Below, in pieces: positions 1-13,645 of a stretch of 64,000 nucleotides of DNA. Origin of the DNA: Certhia americana (Eukaryota; Chordata; Aves; Passeriformes; Certhiidae); NCBI GenBank assembly GCA_018697195.1, contig CM031860.1:61458509-61522508 (forward strand), written 5' to 3'. Made by a program: the position numbers and the translations under genes. The notes under the pieces were generated by a model. That model saw only the letters and a list, made by a program, of their open reading frames with translations, did not search any database and had not been told where the DNA came from. Numbering within the stretch: the first letter of the stretch is position 1; each line of letters starts with the position of its first letter.

Positions 1-3000
1 TTTGGATTATGGTAATTTATATGAGTCCTGATGCATTGGATATACTTCTGATGAGACAGATGATAGCAGAGTAGACAGCAAAGAGGAAAGAGTGAATGGA
101 GTGACAAGGAGGTAAAAACAAAATTTATGTGATTTAAAACAAATTGGAAAGGGAAATCAAAGCTGAAGACCATGGTAGATAAACTTGAAGGTATGTATTA
201 ATGGACAGAAACTTACAAATGTAGCTACAACATTCCAGTCTGTCCCAGACAGATATGAACTAACTCTGAAACAGAAACCTCATTATTACATTTAGAAATG
301 TGTGTGATGCCCTTCTTGTAGATCATGGATGGTGATGCAAACATGGACAAGACAGAAATTTGTGTACCTCTCAGTCTCTGTACCAAAATAAAAGGTGAGC
401 CAGGACAGGGAAGACACTGTGGATCCCATGAACTCATTCAACAGGCAGAGCATTCTCCTCCAACATTTCTTGCTTCAGTGTTTATAATCCTTGCTACCTA
501 GCCTGACAGATTTGTTCATACTGTAAAGGCCCTAGAAGAAGGCTTAAAGAAGGACTACTAATTAAAATCTGTTGAGAAACTGATACTTACTGTGTATAGG
601 CCAGTGAATCAATTTCTTTTCTAGACTAGAATTCTGTAAAATAGGTATATTTTCTGTAACTTAATAATAATGTCCATATATTTTTTATATTAGGGAGCCC
701 AGAATGGGACAGAATACTTCACATGCTCAAAATTCTATATTCTTCAGCACTCTGAAATATGTCCCTTGAGTTTTCTGAGCTGTATATCATGTCCTGGTGT
801 TTGAAATCACAGAACCAGATAACAATTTTTGTTTTCCTGAGGCAAGTCACAGGTTAAGGGCTGTGTCACTTCCTTTTGGAAAAGCGGGTATCTGAAGCTT
901 GCTATGCATTACAGTTTGCTTTTAAGTTGATAATTATTATTCTTTCTCTTAAAAAAAAAATATGAACAAAAGAGAAGAACAAAAGACCCACCATTGAATG
1001 TTCCCTACTTTTGAGTGGTTTAAGAAAAAAGGGGGAAGGAGATCTGGTAACAGAGTCCTGAATAAAGGTTTTTACATTGGGGAATTTGTGATATGCAGGG
1101 ATGAGATAAGCTTCAGGAGAAACTTTGAGTTAAATTTAGAGTATTGTTTTCTGAATTGTATATGAAGCCTCTATGTAAATCAAGTTCCAATTTAACAGAT
1201 ATTCAGAAAATTGCCCAGGGCAAATTCTTTCAGGGACAAGAGACTGACACAGCTTGCTCACTCTTCTGTTAGGTCAAAGCATACAAAGAGCCAGAAAAAC
1301 GTCAAGTCTGTGTTGAACAGTGCTTAAAATTCAGAGTCCTGTCACAATTTCATGGCAACCCTTTCAGTCTTGTCCCCAAGGTTTCCTCTCTTAAATTCCT
1401 CATTTTACTTCCCTTTGAATTCACATTGCTCTTTCCATAGCAGAACCCATATTTCTGCCTGTTCCCACTTTTCCTAATTTAACTTTGCAATAAAATTCTA
1501 GCACTTTGCATATATGACTTCACATGGAGAAACTCAGAGGAAAAGGAGCTTTTGCATAATTTCATTTGTTTATCAGCCTAATAACCCTAATGAATTATCC
1601 TTCATGAACACATGTAACTCCTTTTTTGAATCCATTGTCCTCCAGAGCACTTTAGTCCATTGATTCCACAGCTGAATTACATTTTCTCTATTGCATTTTG
1701 GACTTGAAGCCTGACACTTTATGCTGGTTTTTGTACTGTGAAAAACTGAAGGGTCACCTCCTCTTCATCTTCTACAATCTACTCCTGATTTTTAAAGGAC
1801 TTTATCATATTCCTGTCTTAATGTTAATTGTTCCCAATAAACATGCTTGTCAATATGTAATTAATACTTGTGCCCTAATTGGAGAAGTGTTCTTGCTTTC
1901 CATCAACTCAGCAAGATTTATAAGAAAATAGAAAAGGAGAAAGGAGAAACACTGGTTAGGATTACTTATTTCTATTACATGAAATCAAACGTTTCCTGGA
2001 GCAGAGTTTATGTCTAAAAATGTCTATATGTCTATATTTCTTTGCTCTTTCAATGGGACATCAGAAATACCAGAGCATCCTAGTCTATTTTTCCAGAGGT
2101 TTTCCTGACTTTTGATGGTGTTAAAAGAGTTGAAAGCAACACTGACTTAAATATTAATGGGATTTTTGCTGAACTTTCCTAAAATTTGAGGGTTGTAGTG
2201 TCTCTGATTTACACAGAAAAAAAAAATTGAATTTAATCAATCTGAGCTATTCCCAAATGTCAGGTCTAACTAAACCTGAGGGAAAACTCATCTGCTGATA
2301 AGTCATGAAGTGAAGACTGGAAGTCTTTTTTGATAATAAATCAAGATGTTGGCATAGATGATATTGGGAGAGTTTTTCTCCTCTGTTAACATCACGCTAA
2401 ATAGTCACAGAATATTTTTTCTTGCATCAGCGCTAGAGAACCCCTCTATTATGAAGATACAAAAATAAAAAGCTAAGCATCAGCTACTGAACTCTGATCT
2501 CAAAGCAAGTGCTGTAGAAAATCAAGAAAATCTTGATTTCTTTTTTTTTGCTTTTGTTTTTTCACCCGTTTTAGCTGCTCTTAGCAGCCCATATGCTTGG
2601 AGATGCTCTGTGCTGGGCTATCTTTAGATAAAAGAATGAAAGTTCTTTGAGAAGTGTTTGGTGTCCAAACCAGTACAAGATGGAACACTGGGCAGTTACT
2701 GGATGCTGCCAAACACCTCCAGCTCAGAAAGGCACCAGTTAGAAACCTGGAGAAAACAGAGTTCCCAGAGGGGAACAGGGGTGTTTTGTTCACTTTTATC
2801 TGCTCTTTGGTGGTATTCTCTATTTCCAAACAGCCTTGTTTGATACCTGTTAGTGTGTGTCTGGCTCACAGTTCTGTCTCAGAATAAGTTGGCATTAAAA
2901 TTGCTTGGAACATCTGGAAAGTTCAACTTTCCATGTAGCAGAAGGATAATTAAAGCAGCATCAGCAGCAACAGTGCTAGAGGGGCTCTTGCAGCTTCTTT

Positions 3001-4375
3001 TTTCTTTTTTTTCTAAGCACTCAGTCACAAATCTTCTTTTTCTCTAAATATTTTTTGCACTTACTGTGCCTGTTTAAATTCGCTCCCACTGTACCATAAC
3101 CTCTCTGCCACACAGAGTCACTTTGGCTGTTTTAAGTCACTGTTCCACACAAAATTAATTTATTTATTTGAGCTTGGGTTTCCCTGCAGGCTTATTAGCA
3201 CGACTCCATGTAATTCTGGTAGACTGCATCCCCATTCCCTGCTACCTGTGGTGACAGAAGCCTCCTTTGCCTCTCACCTTCTCCCTCAATGCTGGTGAAA
3301 AACAGCCCACTGAAGATTATATGGAGCATGAAATAGCCCAGGAATGGCTTTTCTCGGGCTGCTTAAACTTCCTTTAATGAAGCTGAAATACAATGCCATC
3401 AGCTGAAAAATGTGATGGGAATTCACCTCATTGGCTCAGGAAAGCATCTGTTGTGGTGATCTGAAGCTGTCTTAGCTAAAGGCTAAACAGAGCTATTTTT
3501 AAAGCACATTCCCATCATGGAAACAAGGAAATGGAGTCAGTGGAGCAGAGCACAGACGAATGAGCTGGACTTTGGGATGTGTGCTGTAAGGAGAGAGTTC
3601 AGAGCAACAAGTGAGTGAAAACAATGCTTAGGTCATATCAAACTCTTAGGGGAATAAGCATTTCAATTGTGTTAAGTCTGTCATCCTTATAATTTTATTT
3701 TTATTAAAGGGTACTCAAAATTCTTGCTTTTTTTTTTTTTTTTTTTTTTTTTGTTTTTTTTAGTTTTTATTTCTGAGTCTTCTTTATCTTCTTTTTAGCA
3801 GTAATATCTTGCCAAGCTGAACAACGTAGTTAAATAAAGATCACTGCCCCAGGCAAAATAAGAGTCTGGGACTGTTTCTTTACAACAGAAACCCATTCTA
3901 ACACGAACCAAAATGCATATTTCACATCCATGTTTGGGTTTTAAGTTTGCTGACCCAACAGATGGAAGAAAACAATTAGAAATTTACTGATTCCCTGAAA
4001 TAACTAATGATCTGTGCATTAATAAGGAATTATAAACATTGCAAAATGCAAGAATTATCCCTAAATTCTATGCAATCAATATTTAATTGCACAGAATCAA
4101 CAGAATGAGGACAATAAAATATCAAGAAATTAGAATCTTCCATATAACTCTTGCAGAAAAAAAATCTCTTTGGATTAAGGTTTGGTCGAATCAGGGAAGA
4201 GTGCTGCACGACATTAAAAAACTCAGAAACTTTTTTTTCTCAGCTGCATAGAGAGCCTCTTTCTACCCCTGCACAGACAGGAGCTGGCAGTCTTTAAAGC
4301 AACATGTTCAGAATTTTTTTTTGCTGGTGAAGTATCTTGGAAATCAGGCTGAACTAATTTTATAATACCTTAAAG
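1..4375. other. AT-rich non-coding stretch, no gene recognised
   Basis: No open frame here resembles a known protein and no credible exon chain is visible. Short ORFs of 60-82 codons (for example around 1698-1931 and 2581-2829) overlap each other on both strands, as chance ORFs do. A poly-T tract lies at 3728-3761. The part at 3150-3500 is less repetitive and more balanced in composition than its surroundings and could be a conserved non-coding element, but I cannot test that from one sequence. Confidence 0.6.
3728..3761. repeat. Poly-T tract (25 T, G, 8 T)
   Basis: This is a homopolymer run of 25 T followed by a single G and 8 more T. It sits in AT-rich DNA with no adjacent retroelement that I can recognise. 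It may be a decayed poly-A tail of a minus-strand insertion or simple slippage. Confidence 0.9.
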
Positions 4376-4500
4376 GAGACTGTGGAGTCTCCATCCTTGG
4401 AAATACTCAGAAGCTGTCTGGACACAGTCTTGAGCAGGGCAGTGGACCAGACGACCTCCAGAGGTCCCTCCCAACATCAACCATTCTGCAATCTCTGTGA
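4376..4500 (+). mobile_element. CR1 LINE 3'-end fragment
   Basis: The segment reads as the last part of an avian CR1 element in sense orientation. It has the 'gagtctccatccttggaaat' stretch, then a 'ggacc.gacgacctccagaggtcc' block, and ends in a decayed version of the CR1 terminal octamer (attctgcaatctctgtga). It is strongly 5'-truncated, as most bird CR1 copies are, and carries no coding potential. Confidence 0.85.
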
Positions 4501-7500
4501 TTTGTAATGAGAATAAAAGCAGGTGAATATATCATAATGTATATTCTCACTAATTTAACAAACACTAAATCTTGGCCTCAGACAAAATTTTCAATGCTGG
4601 GTGGTGATCTCCTGGGGATTTCCTTTAATTTCCGTTTTCACGTCTGCATTAACCATTATGAAACCATCTTTTCTATATTAGAAGTGTAATAAAATATGCT
4701 CCTTAGAGTGCATTTTACACTCCTAAAGATTGACAGATCTTTAATATCTTGTCTGTTTCTGCAAGTGATGACAAGGGTATGACCTCCTAATTTGCGTTTT
4801 AAAAGAAACCATCTTCTGAAATCAAAAGAAATGGACTCACTCAGTTTGCTAGACAGTGGATTTGTAAATTAATATTAGAGGAGACCCTTTCCTCAAGTGC
4901 TATTTTGTTATACCAGACATTTGACATGTCGTTTGTTGTCACCAGCGTGAACATTTACTCTCAGAAATCTCCATATCTGACAGTGCTTATTTGTGAACAA
5001 ATATAAAAATTGGTACGTGTGTTTTTGCCAACTCAGTCAGCCAGCCTGCTCTAAAACAATGATAAATTATTGTTAAAATCTCGGGGGAATAATGTACAGG
5101 AGGAATGAATGCACCAAATCTATTAGACAACTGTATCTATGAGTTACTTTGTGAATCCTGACATTGAAGAATCCACTGTTCAAGCCGCAGTGATGTGCAG
5201 AATTGAAAGGACTCTAGTCTTGCACAGAGAAGTTATTATGAATTCACAACAGTTCTATGGCAGAAGCTGTTTGTTTGAGATGAAAAGACACTATTACAGT
5301 GTCACACTGAAAGATGGCTCCTTTCAGCCAGCTCGGCCAGCCAGAGGTTTTGTCTGGAATGCATGAAAAACTGGATGTTTTTATAGCTTTCAAATGAAAA
5401 GAGGTGTGCAATAATGGCAGGTGGTTAGAAGCAATAAAACCAGTTCACCTTAAACACCTTTCTTCAGAGCAGGCAATTTATATGTTACCTGAGGGGAAGG
5501 GCATCCACCCATGTATGACTGACGAGCGTAGTGTCATTTAATTTGTATTTATGGTTTGTGTTCTAAAATAGAGGTGTGGAGCATGAATGGAGAAGTTGAA
5601 TGGCTGTAGACAGCCACAGGACCCACAGGGGAACTCAGAAGCATCATCATTTCTTCTGTGCTTTTCCATCTCCCTCTGACAGCTTTTAGAGTGAGGCTGA
5701 GCACAGTCATGCCAGGGGGGAATGAATCCTGGGTTTTACCACAAAAGCCTTCAGGTTCTTCCTGATTCTCAGGGAGAACTGGGTCTGGGTGTTTGGAGTT
5801 AGGCTGATTTTCAAGGATTGATTGGATTATAAACAGGGTAGCAAATTATACCTATCCTATAGTAGATTAACACTCTGATATAAGGATATAAATCCACAAA
5901 TCTTATGGACAAATATAATGAAGAAGTAGCTGCTGTTTTCAATGAGCTATTCCAGGTATGGAGAAGCAGCCTAAAGACAGAAGCCAAGAGCTCACACAAA
6001 GCTGCCTTGGTCTGCTGCAGTGAGACCTCTCCTCAATGCAGGGAAAATCAAACCTTCAGACTGCATGTAGAGATGCAGGAATTGGGAGATGTGGAACAGT
6101 CTGTCTTTCAGTTCTTGCCCCTCCTTTCTGCCTGTCAATCCATCCTCATCCCTGGAAAAGTGTCCTTGTCAAAGGGAGGAGATGTGGCAATATCTCATCA
6201 TGTAGAATTTCACCTTGGTACCCATTTCTGTGACACCCATTCATGCTGGCAGTTAAAAAACATCAGGGAATTGTGTGTATTTAGGGAGATGAGCCAAGCA
6301 GGATCTGATCTGAGTGTTACCCTCAGAGCAGAGAGACTCTCTGCTCATCTGACACTTTAACAAAAGAAACTTTAGTCCACACTTGGAGCACAAAACCAAA
6401 CTAATTAATAAATCTTTTAAGCTCATATCTCTTTCTCCTATGAAAAACATCCTCTCTGCGCATAATACGCAGTAAGAGATTTATAAGAAGCCATTTTCCT
6501 TTGGCATTGTGTCCTAATGAGAGTGTAGTATTGTGGGATATCTCCCAAACTGGGTTTGAGGAACTCCCACAGAAAGATGAGGGAGAAAACCCCTCATTAA
6601 TTTTTTTAATGAAATTAATATTTTTTATAATAATTTTTATATTATGTTTTTATATAAACATTATAATAATGTTTAAATAAATTTAAACAATAAAAACACT
6701 TTATTACACGTGTCTTTATTGTTCTCATAATAACAACTACTTCACATGTAAAGAAACTACAGCCTGTGAGTGAAAAAACCAAATTCCATGTCACAGCTGA
6801 CGTTTATAGACCTTGTGAAAGAATGGTACAGATAATCATAAAGGCTTCAAATCTGTCCTTACTAACAGACTTAGTTGCTATAGCCTTTATAAATGAAATA
6901 ACTTGTTTTTTTTTCCATTACCTCTGGGATCCAAAACCAAGCATGCATTTTGTTACATCTGAAGAAAATGTCTCTTTCTATTGGCCATTAGTAACCTAAA
7001 GGCCATAAGTGCCCCTGATCACCCATATAAATCTCCACTTTCATGAGAACTGAAGCTGCCAGATCAATTGACTTGTCACGATGGAGGGCACAGGGCTTGT
7101 GAGATGGAAACTGATATTTTGCAAACTGTTCTGCTTTATTTAAGCTGAATGCCATTGTAAACTTGAAAAGAGCTACAAGGAGACTTAATTTGAAAACATA
7201 AAGGTCACCGAAGGCCTGACAAATGGGATGCCTTGGGCAAAAATACACTCACTGACTTGAGCACTACCTCTGAAAATGAAAACAAACCTATGTAAGTTAT
7301 AATCAATTTGAATACACAGGAAGACTCTGGAAGTATTTCTGTCCTTAAAGCAGCCAAGCAGACACAACCTTAGTGCTGTTTCAGCCAGACAAGTCTATTT
7401 GCTCTTGTTTGATGTGTGGTGTTAATAGTAAATTGTGATAACAAGTGCTGATACTGTGGAGCTGCTGATTGACAGTCAGGCCCCTTTGCACACACAGAAA

Positions 7501-10500
7501 TCACCCATGTGCTGAAATTCACTTATTTTCCATTAAATCTACATCAGGTAATGACTCTTTTCTATACCTGGCCTAGAGATGTAAAGGCAGTACAGAGATT
7601 CTCCAGCAAGTGATGACTACAAGCACCAAGATTGGAGTACAAATTTATCATCTAATCCTAATGTGTTACATTCTATGAACAAACCAGAGTGTTAGAGATG
7701 CAAATAGATGCCAGTGAGAAGAATCAGAAGTGAAAAAAACCCTCTTGTCTTTTCATGAGTGGAAGTCAATAAAGTGGCTTGACCACAATGCACGTAAATA
7801 TATATATATATATTTCTATGTTTATACACTCATATATGCACATATGGGCCATAAAATATGTTTAGATATTACAGGATTTTTTTTGTAGTGTCTGATACAC
7901 ATTAGGATTATTTTGTATTGATAACAAATTCATGAGGGATGGTTCCTTGATGAAGATGTTTTCTGTCCCTACAGCTTCATTCCTGCAGCTGTACCTACCC
8001 TGAGAGTCCCTCAGACTTTCTTTAAAAACTACTACCTGAAAGTGGATAAAGTTGGTGAATTTTTTCCCCACCAGAAGAGTGTCCTTGACCTCAAATATCC
8101 TTGATTTTGTAAGTATAAGGAATACACTTGTAAAAGAAAAGGTATTCACATGGTGTCAGTATAAGCTCCCCATCAGGCTGAACATATGTGAAAGCATGGG
8201 GAAATCTAAATATCCAGGTACTGCTCACAACCCTTCTTAAGCCCAGCATGGTAAATCAGGGTGTTTAGGAACACAAATTCTATTCTAAATTGCTTTCCTA
8301 GTGGAAAAGCCAAGGTTATGTCTACAGTGCTAACACAAAGAAATCTGGTAGTAGAAGTTTTCTTGGTTTGCAAAAGGAGATGAAATGTGGATGTGTAGGG
8401 GCAGATGGAGTGAGTTCAGCCAGAAAAAAGATTTTGTTTCCTAGAGCTGAGGGAAATAAAACATGGCAACAACTTCCCTCGGGAGGCAAGGAGGTCCTCA
8501 AGTGTTGTGTGTGTACTTTTCAGCACAAGATTAAAGTTCTTTTCAAAAGACAGGCTTTAATTCCACATTTTGGAAAAAGTCTGTGGCTTGTGTTTACAGA
8601 ACATTTGCTAATCCTCATGTTTTGAGAATATAAACTCCCTATTTCTACAAATTAGCTTAAAAAAAAAAAAAAATCCAATCATGAAATACAGGTACTGAAA
8701 GGAGGGAAGAAAAGGGGGGAGACATCAATAGAAAATACAAAAATATGTCCGAGCAGCTTAAGTTTGCCTGGATAGATGTTATTTCAGAAGGCTGTTCCTG
8801 GAAACCCATCCTGGAGAGGCAGAAGTTCCCCTGAGGAGTCCCTGTCCTGTGAACCATGATTTTACCCTCATGCTTTAGAGGGTTAAAAGGGTCTGTTACC
8901 ACTGTTCACTGAAAATTAAAAGAAAATCAGAAAGAAAAGTATTTTTTGATAATTCTAGTTGAATTTTAACCCTTTCTTTTTGAATGCTTTTTATTAATTT
9001 TAGACCTCTGCCTTTGTATTTGCAGAAGATGAACTGAAACACCCAGTTAGGGTTTAAGCACTTTTTCTAGTTCTCATGAAGCAGAAAATATGTTTTGATG
9101 GAAATTTTTACCTGGAACTCTATTTTAAATAGATATGACAAGGAATTCTCCAGCCAAACTTAGACTACCTGCATGCCTAATTTAAGACATAAGTTGATAG
9201 ACACCAGCTAACCCAAACACAAGTGTGTTCTCCACTCAGAGGGGATTTTCCTTCCTATCTTATGCATTTCTCTAGGTGGAAAAAAAGCAGAAAGTGTTAA
9301 GGGTTGTGAAATTCAAAGATATAATCACTTTGTAAAAATCCTGGAAGATTTTTTTTCTGTTTTTAATTGGATGCCTTTGTATTATTGCAAACATGTATCT
9401 CTGATATCAGAATGAGCAAATCTAAACCCTGCCTTAGTGTGGACACATAATGACCTTCATTGAGGCCATATTCCCTGTGCAAAGCTATGTATCATTAATG
9501 AACATAAAAAAGGAAGCAGGCTGGGAATAAATCATATATCAAGTCTAAGACCAAGACAGAAAAGATGCTCAGTCCATCTCATTAAGTGTCTTTTCTGTAA
9601 AAGAACTCTGTCACCTAGCCTTAGTTTAGTATACCTAGTTCAACTAATTGAAACAATGTCAATTTGGGTGTGTTTTTCAAAATGTCTATCCCCTACACTC
9701 AGTGCAAATCACTCATGTTTCTTGTTAGCTCTCACTATATAGTTTTTTTTTTCTGGATTAAAAAAATGAAAGGTAAAAATATCAGTTTTAAAAAAATGAA
9801 AAATTGAATTAATTCATTATCATTCAGAAGTGCTTAAAAGCCTTTTATTTACTTCACACTAAACTCATAATGAACCTACACTGTAGTTTGGAGCCTTGTC
9901 TGCTTGCTGATTCCTGGTGAAAACTCAGATTTTGTTTTCCATCGAACATTTCAGGTATTTGCTCACTAGGTGATGAATATGTCAGGAGAATCCTACAAGG
10001 TGCAGAAACAACTAAGCCACAAAAGAGAGATTGTCAGACATCATGGGAACAAAATCTGGTCAAATAATTTTGTATGAAAAGCATCAGTAAAAGATGTTCC
10101 ACTCTAGAATTTTGTTCACCTTAGACTGAGAAGAATGTGTCTATTTCTTATTTTAATTTCTGTTTCCAGGGAATGTCAGTAAAAAATGATTTTTAAATGA
10201 TATCACAATACCACAGTGTATTTTTGCACAGCAGTTAATTTTTTGGTGTGGTTATCAAGTGTTACCATTGTTACTCTGTCTCAGAAAATTGAGTTTGAAG
10301 AATCCCTCTTGCTTGGGACCTCTGGCAAGTGCATCTAAGGGCAGAGCCTGGTCATATTTCTCTGCTTAGCTTTATTTTCCTGCCATTCTGGAGATCAAAA
10401 AATGCAGCCTCTTTACAGTACAAAGGAGTGATATACTCCTGATCACAAAAGGATGCACCTTCACATTTGTATCTTAAAGCTGTGCTATGGATTTTGACAA

Positions 10501-13417
10501 CATATTTCTCCAGAGTATCAATTTGTTTTGTTGTTAGGGTTTTTTTTCCCCTTTGGGAAGATGGGTTTTATTGTTACAAAGCCTGTTCTTTTTGTCGAGG
10601 TACTTGTGGAGAGGAAAAAAAAAAAGCAGTAGACAGGCAGTAATGGCTGAGAACATCTGATGGGTATCTCTTGTAAGGAAAACATTTTGCTTTCATCTCC
10701 CAACCCTCAGTATTTTGTTTGTTTACCTTTCCCTGAACTTTCTGGAAATGCTGTTAACATTTTTCTGTAAGTGGGTTATTACAGGCAGATACTGAAGAAG
10801 AGGTGTTAAATTGTTGGTTCCTCCCTGCTCTACCCAGTCTCTTCCTGGCCCTGAAGACAAACTAGAGGAGGCACAGTGACATTTTACTCTTTCTGAGTGT
10901 TTAATACAGAAAAAAAATGTCTTTAAAAAACCCAACACTTTCTGTAGAAAAAGAGAACCCGATTTGAATACACAGAGAGGCAAAACTCTCCAAGGTCTCC
11001 CCAGCAGAATGTGAATGCTGTTGGCTAGAGAGAGAAAACTGTTCAGGTGTTACACAAAGGAACATTGAATTCTAAGGGCAGAGTGATGAAGAACAGAATG
11101 TGGGGGCTCAGAGTGGTCAGTGGAGCAGGAGAACAGATCATATTCCGTGGGTTGATTCACCTGCACATGCTGTGATTTTGTTGGGGTCTATTTTGGTTTG
11201 TTCATGGATATGAAACCCGCCTCGGGTAGAATTGGTCTGGCAATGTTTATCCAGAACTGAGCTAATCGTCTTAAACTCTCTTTATAGTTGTGGAGAGACA
11301 TGCATGGGTGATTTACCTCTTCACTGATATGTGAATCCTCCAAAACAGGCATTCTGACTCTAAACACAGCCTGAGATACAGGCAAGGATGCCAACACCTG
11401 TTCTGCAGTCAGGTCTCCCTCCTCTCTGGGTCAGAGAGTAGATCCTTTATGCATATTTGCCATGACTTCTGTGATTGTATTCTGTGTGGCTTTTATGAGT
11501 GGATTCATCCAGCTGAAGTAAGGCACTCAGGGAAAAAAGGAAGTCTGGGATATGATTCATAGATGTTTTCAGTGAGACAGCAAAAATTTTTCATTCCCTT
11601 TCTTCCTGTTGGACTCCTCCTTCCTAGCATGTTATTTATGATGCCTTTTATTTAAGTAAAGGAATTTTGGGGTTGGTCTTTCACTCCCTCATTTGTTTGA
11701 AAGATTGATATTGTCCTATTCTCCTATTTCTGAATGTGGAAGAAAGTACCACTATTTTTAGAGGCTTGCTATAAATAAAGCTACATAAACAGTTCATTTC
11801 CTGCACCAGTTCTGAGCTGAATTGTTTTAAAATATTGTCTTTGTTCTTTCCCAAAATAATTTCAGAGAAGCTGAAAAAAAAAAAAGCTCCAAATTTCTTT
11901 TCAGTTCAAAGTAGGCATTTTTAGTCATCTTTTGAGTGACTCAAGCACTAAGATAAATTGATAAAATTATGCTCATTCTTACTTATGGGAGATGCAAGAT
12001 TCCGCAAGGAATTGTTGAGTGTTTAGTAAGGATTACCTGACTAAACCACAGGAAGGGAGAAAACTTTGCTGCAATGGGAAATGCCAGCCTCAGAATGTTG
12101 TATGATGGTTTGGGCATTTTTTCCTGATGCACTGCGAAAAAGCGACAAAACCTTTCTGGTAAAAGCAATGTTTGCACCCCAGGCTTCTGCTTCAGGTGTT
12201 CTTTGATTTGCATAAATGTAGTTCTTTAGAGAAAAGGATCAAACACAAAAGAACTTCTAGTTTTTAATGATTTTAGCTGCATTTCTTACTGCACAGTGAA
12301 TTTAAGGGCTGGGGGAGAATTCAAGTCTCATCCAGTGGTGGTTGGTGCTGGGAGAAGTACCTGGTGTAGAGCAATTTTACCTTTATTTCTGCAGCTCACG
12401 TTTTTGATGTTGGCAAGTGCAAATCTTGTTTTCCTTTAGATTAGGGGAGAGGAGGGAGCACGTAACTCTTATCTCTGCAAATTTTTCTCTGACCTTTAAA
12501 AACAACTCACCTGATATATTCACAACATTCTCCCTTCTACAGAACTGAGCCAACAAAAAGTCCTGCTGCGTTTGAGCTCGCAGATCTGTGTACTCCAGCT
12601 TCAGCTGGCAAGTAAAGCAAAGCAAAGCAGACTGAGCTGTCTGAAAAGGAGCAGTCGTGACTGCTGGTGAAGTGAAACGATGGGCAGCCTTTCAGGCTGC
12701 GTGCTTTCCTTACACTTGGCTGCCCTAGATAAGGCTTTTGTGGTTCTTCTCTCGGTGGGAGTCAGCTCACAGCTGGAGACACTTAACCAGCTTCAGCTGC
12801 TGGCCTTGGTGCAGGAGAGTCCCTGCAGCCTCCGTGTGTCAGAATCCCCTGCTGAATCCTCTAGGAACAAAACACTGCTCTCACTCCTGCTTCTCTCCCT
12901 GCCCCTTCAGGCTCTCAGGCTCTTTCTTCACATGAGCCACGTGAAGGGGCTGAGCTGGGACAGTGGAGGGACACCAAACCCCTCCAGCAGCGATAGCAAA
13001 CACCTGGCTGCATCCTGCTGGGGCAGGGGTGATGTCAGGATTCATTTGCTGCTTAATTAAAAACCCTCACACAGGTCCTGTCTGTGACAGTAAGAGCAAT
13101 GTACCACGAGTGATAATTTTAATTGAATTTTCAGGCTTATGAATTTGAAAGAGGAGTGAAATGCGGGGAGAATTCCATCGTTCCCTGTCGTCTGGAGGAT
13201 TCTGTCACTGGAGAGTCTCAGCCAGAGGAGGGGCAGTTCAGCTTCTCCTGGTGCCCCACTGCCAGGTCTGTGAGGCACAGATGACACCATGCTAAATTAC
13301 ACTAATGGAACATTAAATTCATCATCTACTTCAAGGCCTAAGGCCCTTCAGGAGCAGAAAGGAATTTATTTACTCTTTAGAAACCTTTTGTCAAGATTCT
13401 GATACAGAAAATATGTG
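4501..13417. other. AT-rich non-coding stretch, no gene recognised
   Basis: Nothing here supports a gene. The longest open frame is 151 codons (5905-6360, plus strand). It has no recognisable domain, no signal peptide and no flanking splice logic. A 126-codon frame lies at 12680-13060 in a locally more GC-rich patch and is also unrecognised. Simple AT-rich sequence occurs at 6596-6705, a short TA run at 7797-7813 and a poly-A run at 8659-8673. Confidence 0.6.
6596..6705. repeat. AT-rich low-complexity block
   Basis: About 110 bp are composed almost only of A and T, mixing poly-T runs with irregular TAAT and TATAA motifs. There is no fixed period. It is best called low-complexity sequence. 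Confidence 0.8.
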
Positions 13418-13471
13418 GTGTCCCAGAAGGTTGGACTTGATGATCTTGGAGGTCTTTTCCATTCTTTATGG
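13418..13471 (+). mobile_element. Short CR1 LINE 3'-end remnant
   Basis: About 54 bp match the end of CR1 in sense orientation. A 'ggttggacttgatgatcttg' stretch is followed by 'gaggtcttttccattcttta'. The terminal octamer is mutated. Everything upstream is missing or too decayed to recognise. Confidence 0.75.
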
Positions 13472-13541
13472 ATAGTCTGCTTCTCTCTGCTCATTTTTCT
13501 TTTTTCTTCACTTAAAGTGGGGTAAAACCTTGAGCTTTAAC

Positions 13542-13542
<1 letters not shown>

Positions 13543-13588
<46 letters not shown>

Positions 13589-13598
13589 NNNNNNNNNN

Positions 13599-13645
<47 letters not shown>
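13543..13645. repeat. (ATCT)n tetranucleotide microsatellite with a 10-N gap
   Basis: A perfect tetranucleotide array runs up to base 13588 and again from 13599 to 13645, with ten Ns at 13589-13598. Both sides carry the same unit without interruptions. The Ns therefore most likely mark an unresolved length of the same array and not a different sequence. The true number of units is unknown. Confidence 0.97.

Noticed and set aside
5905..6360. A 151-codon open frame on the plus strand
   Set aside because: No recognisable domain, no homology that I know, overlapping frames in other phases and no promoter or splice context. Length alone is expected by chance in 64 kb.
12680..13060. A 126-codon frame with a hydrophobic, leucine-rich N-terminal half
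   Set aside because: It looks like a signal peptide at first sight, but there is no family resemblance and no exon signals that I could support.
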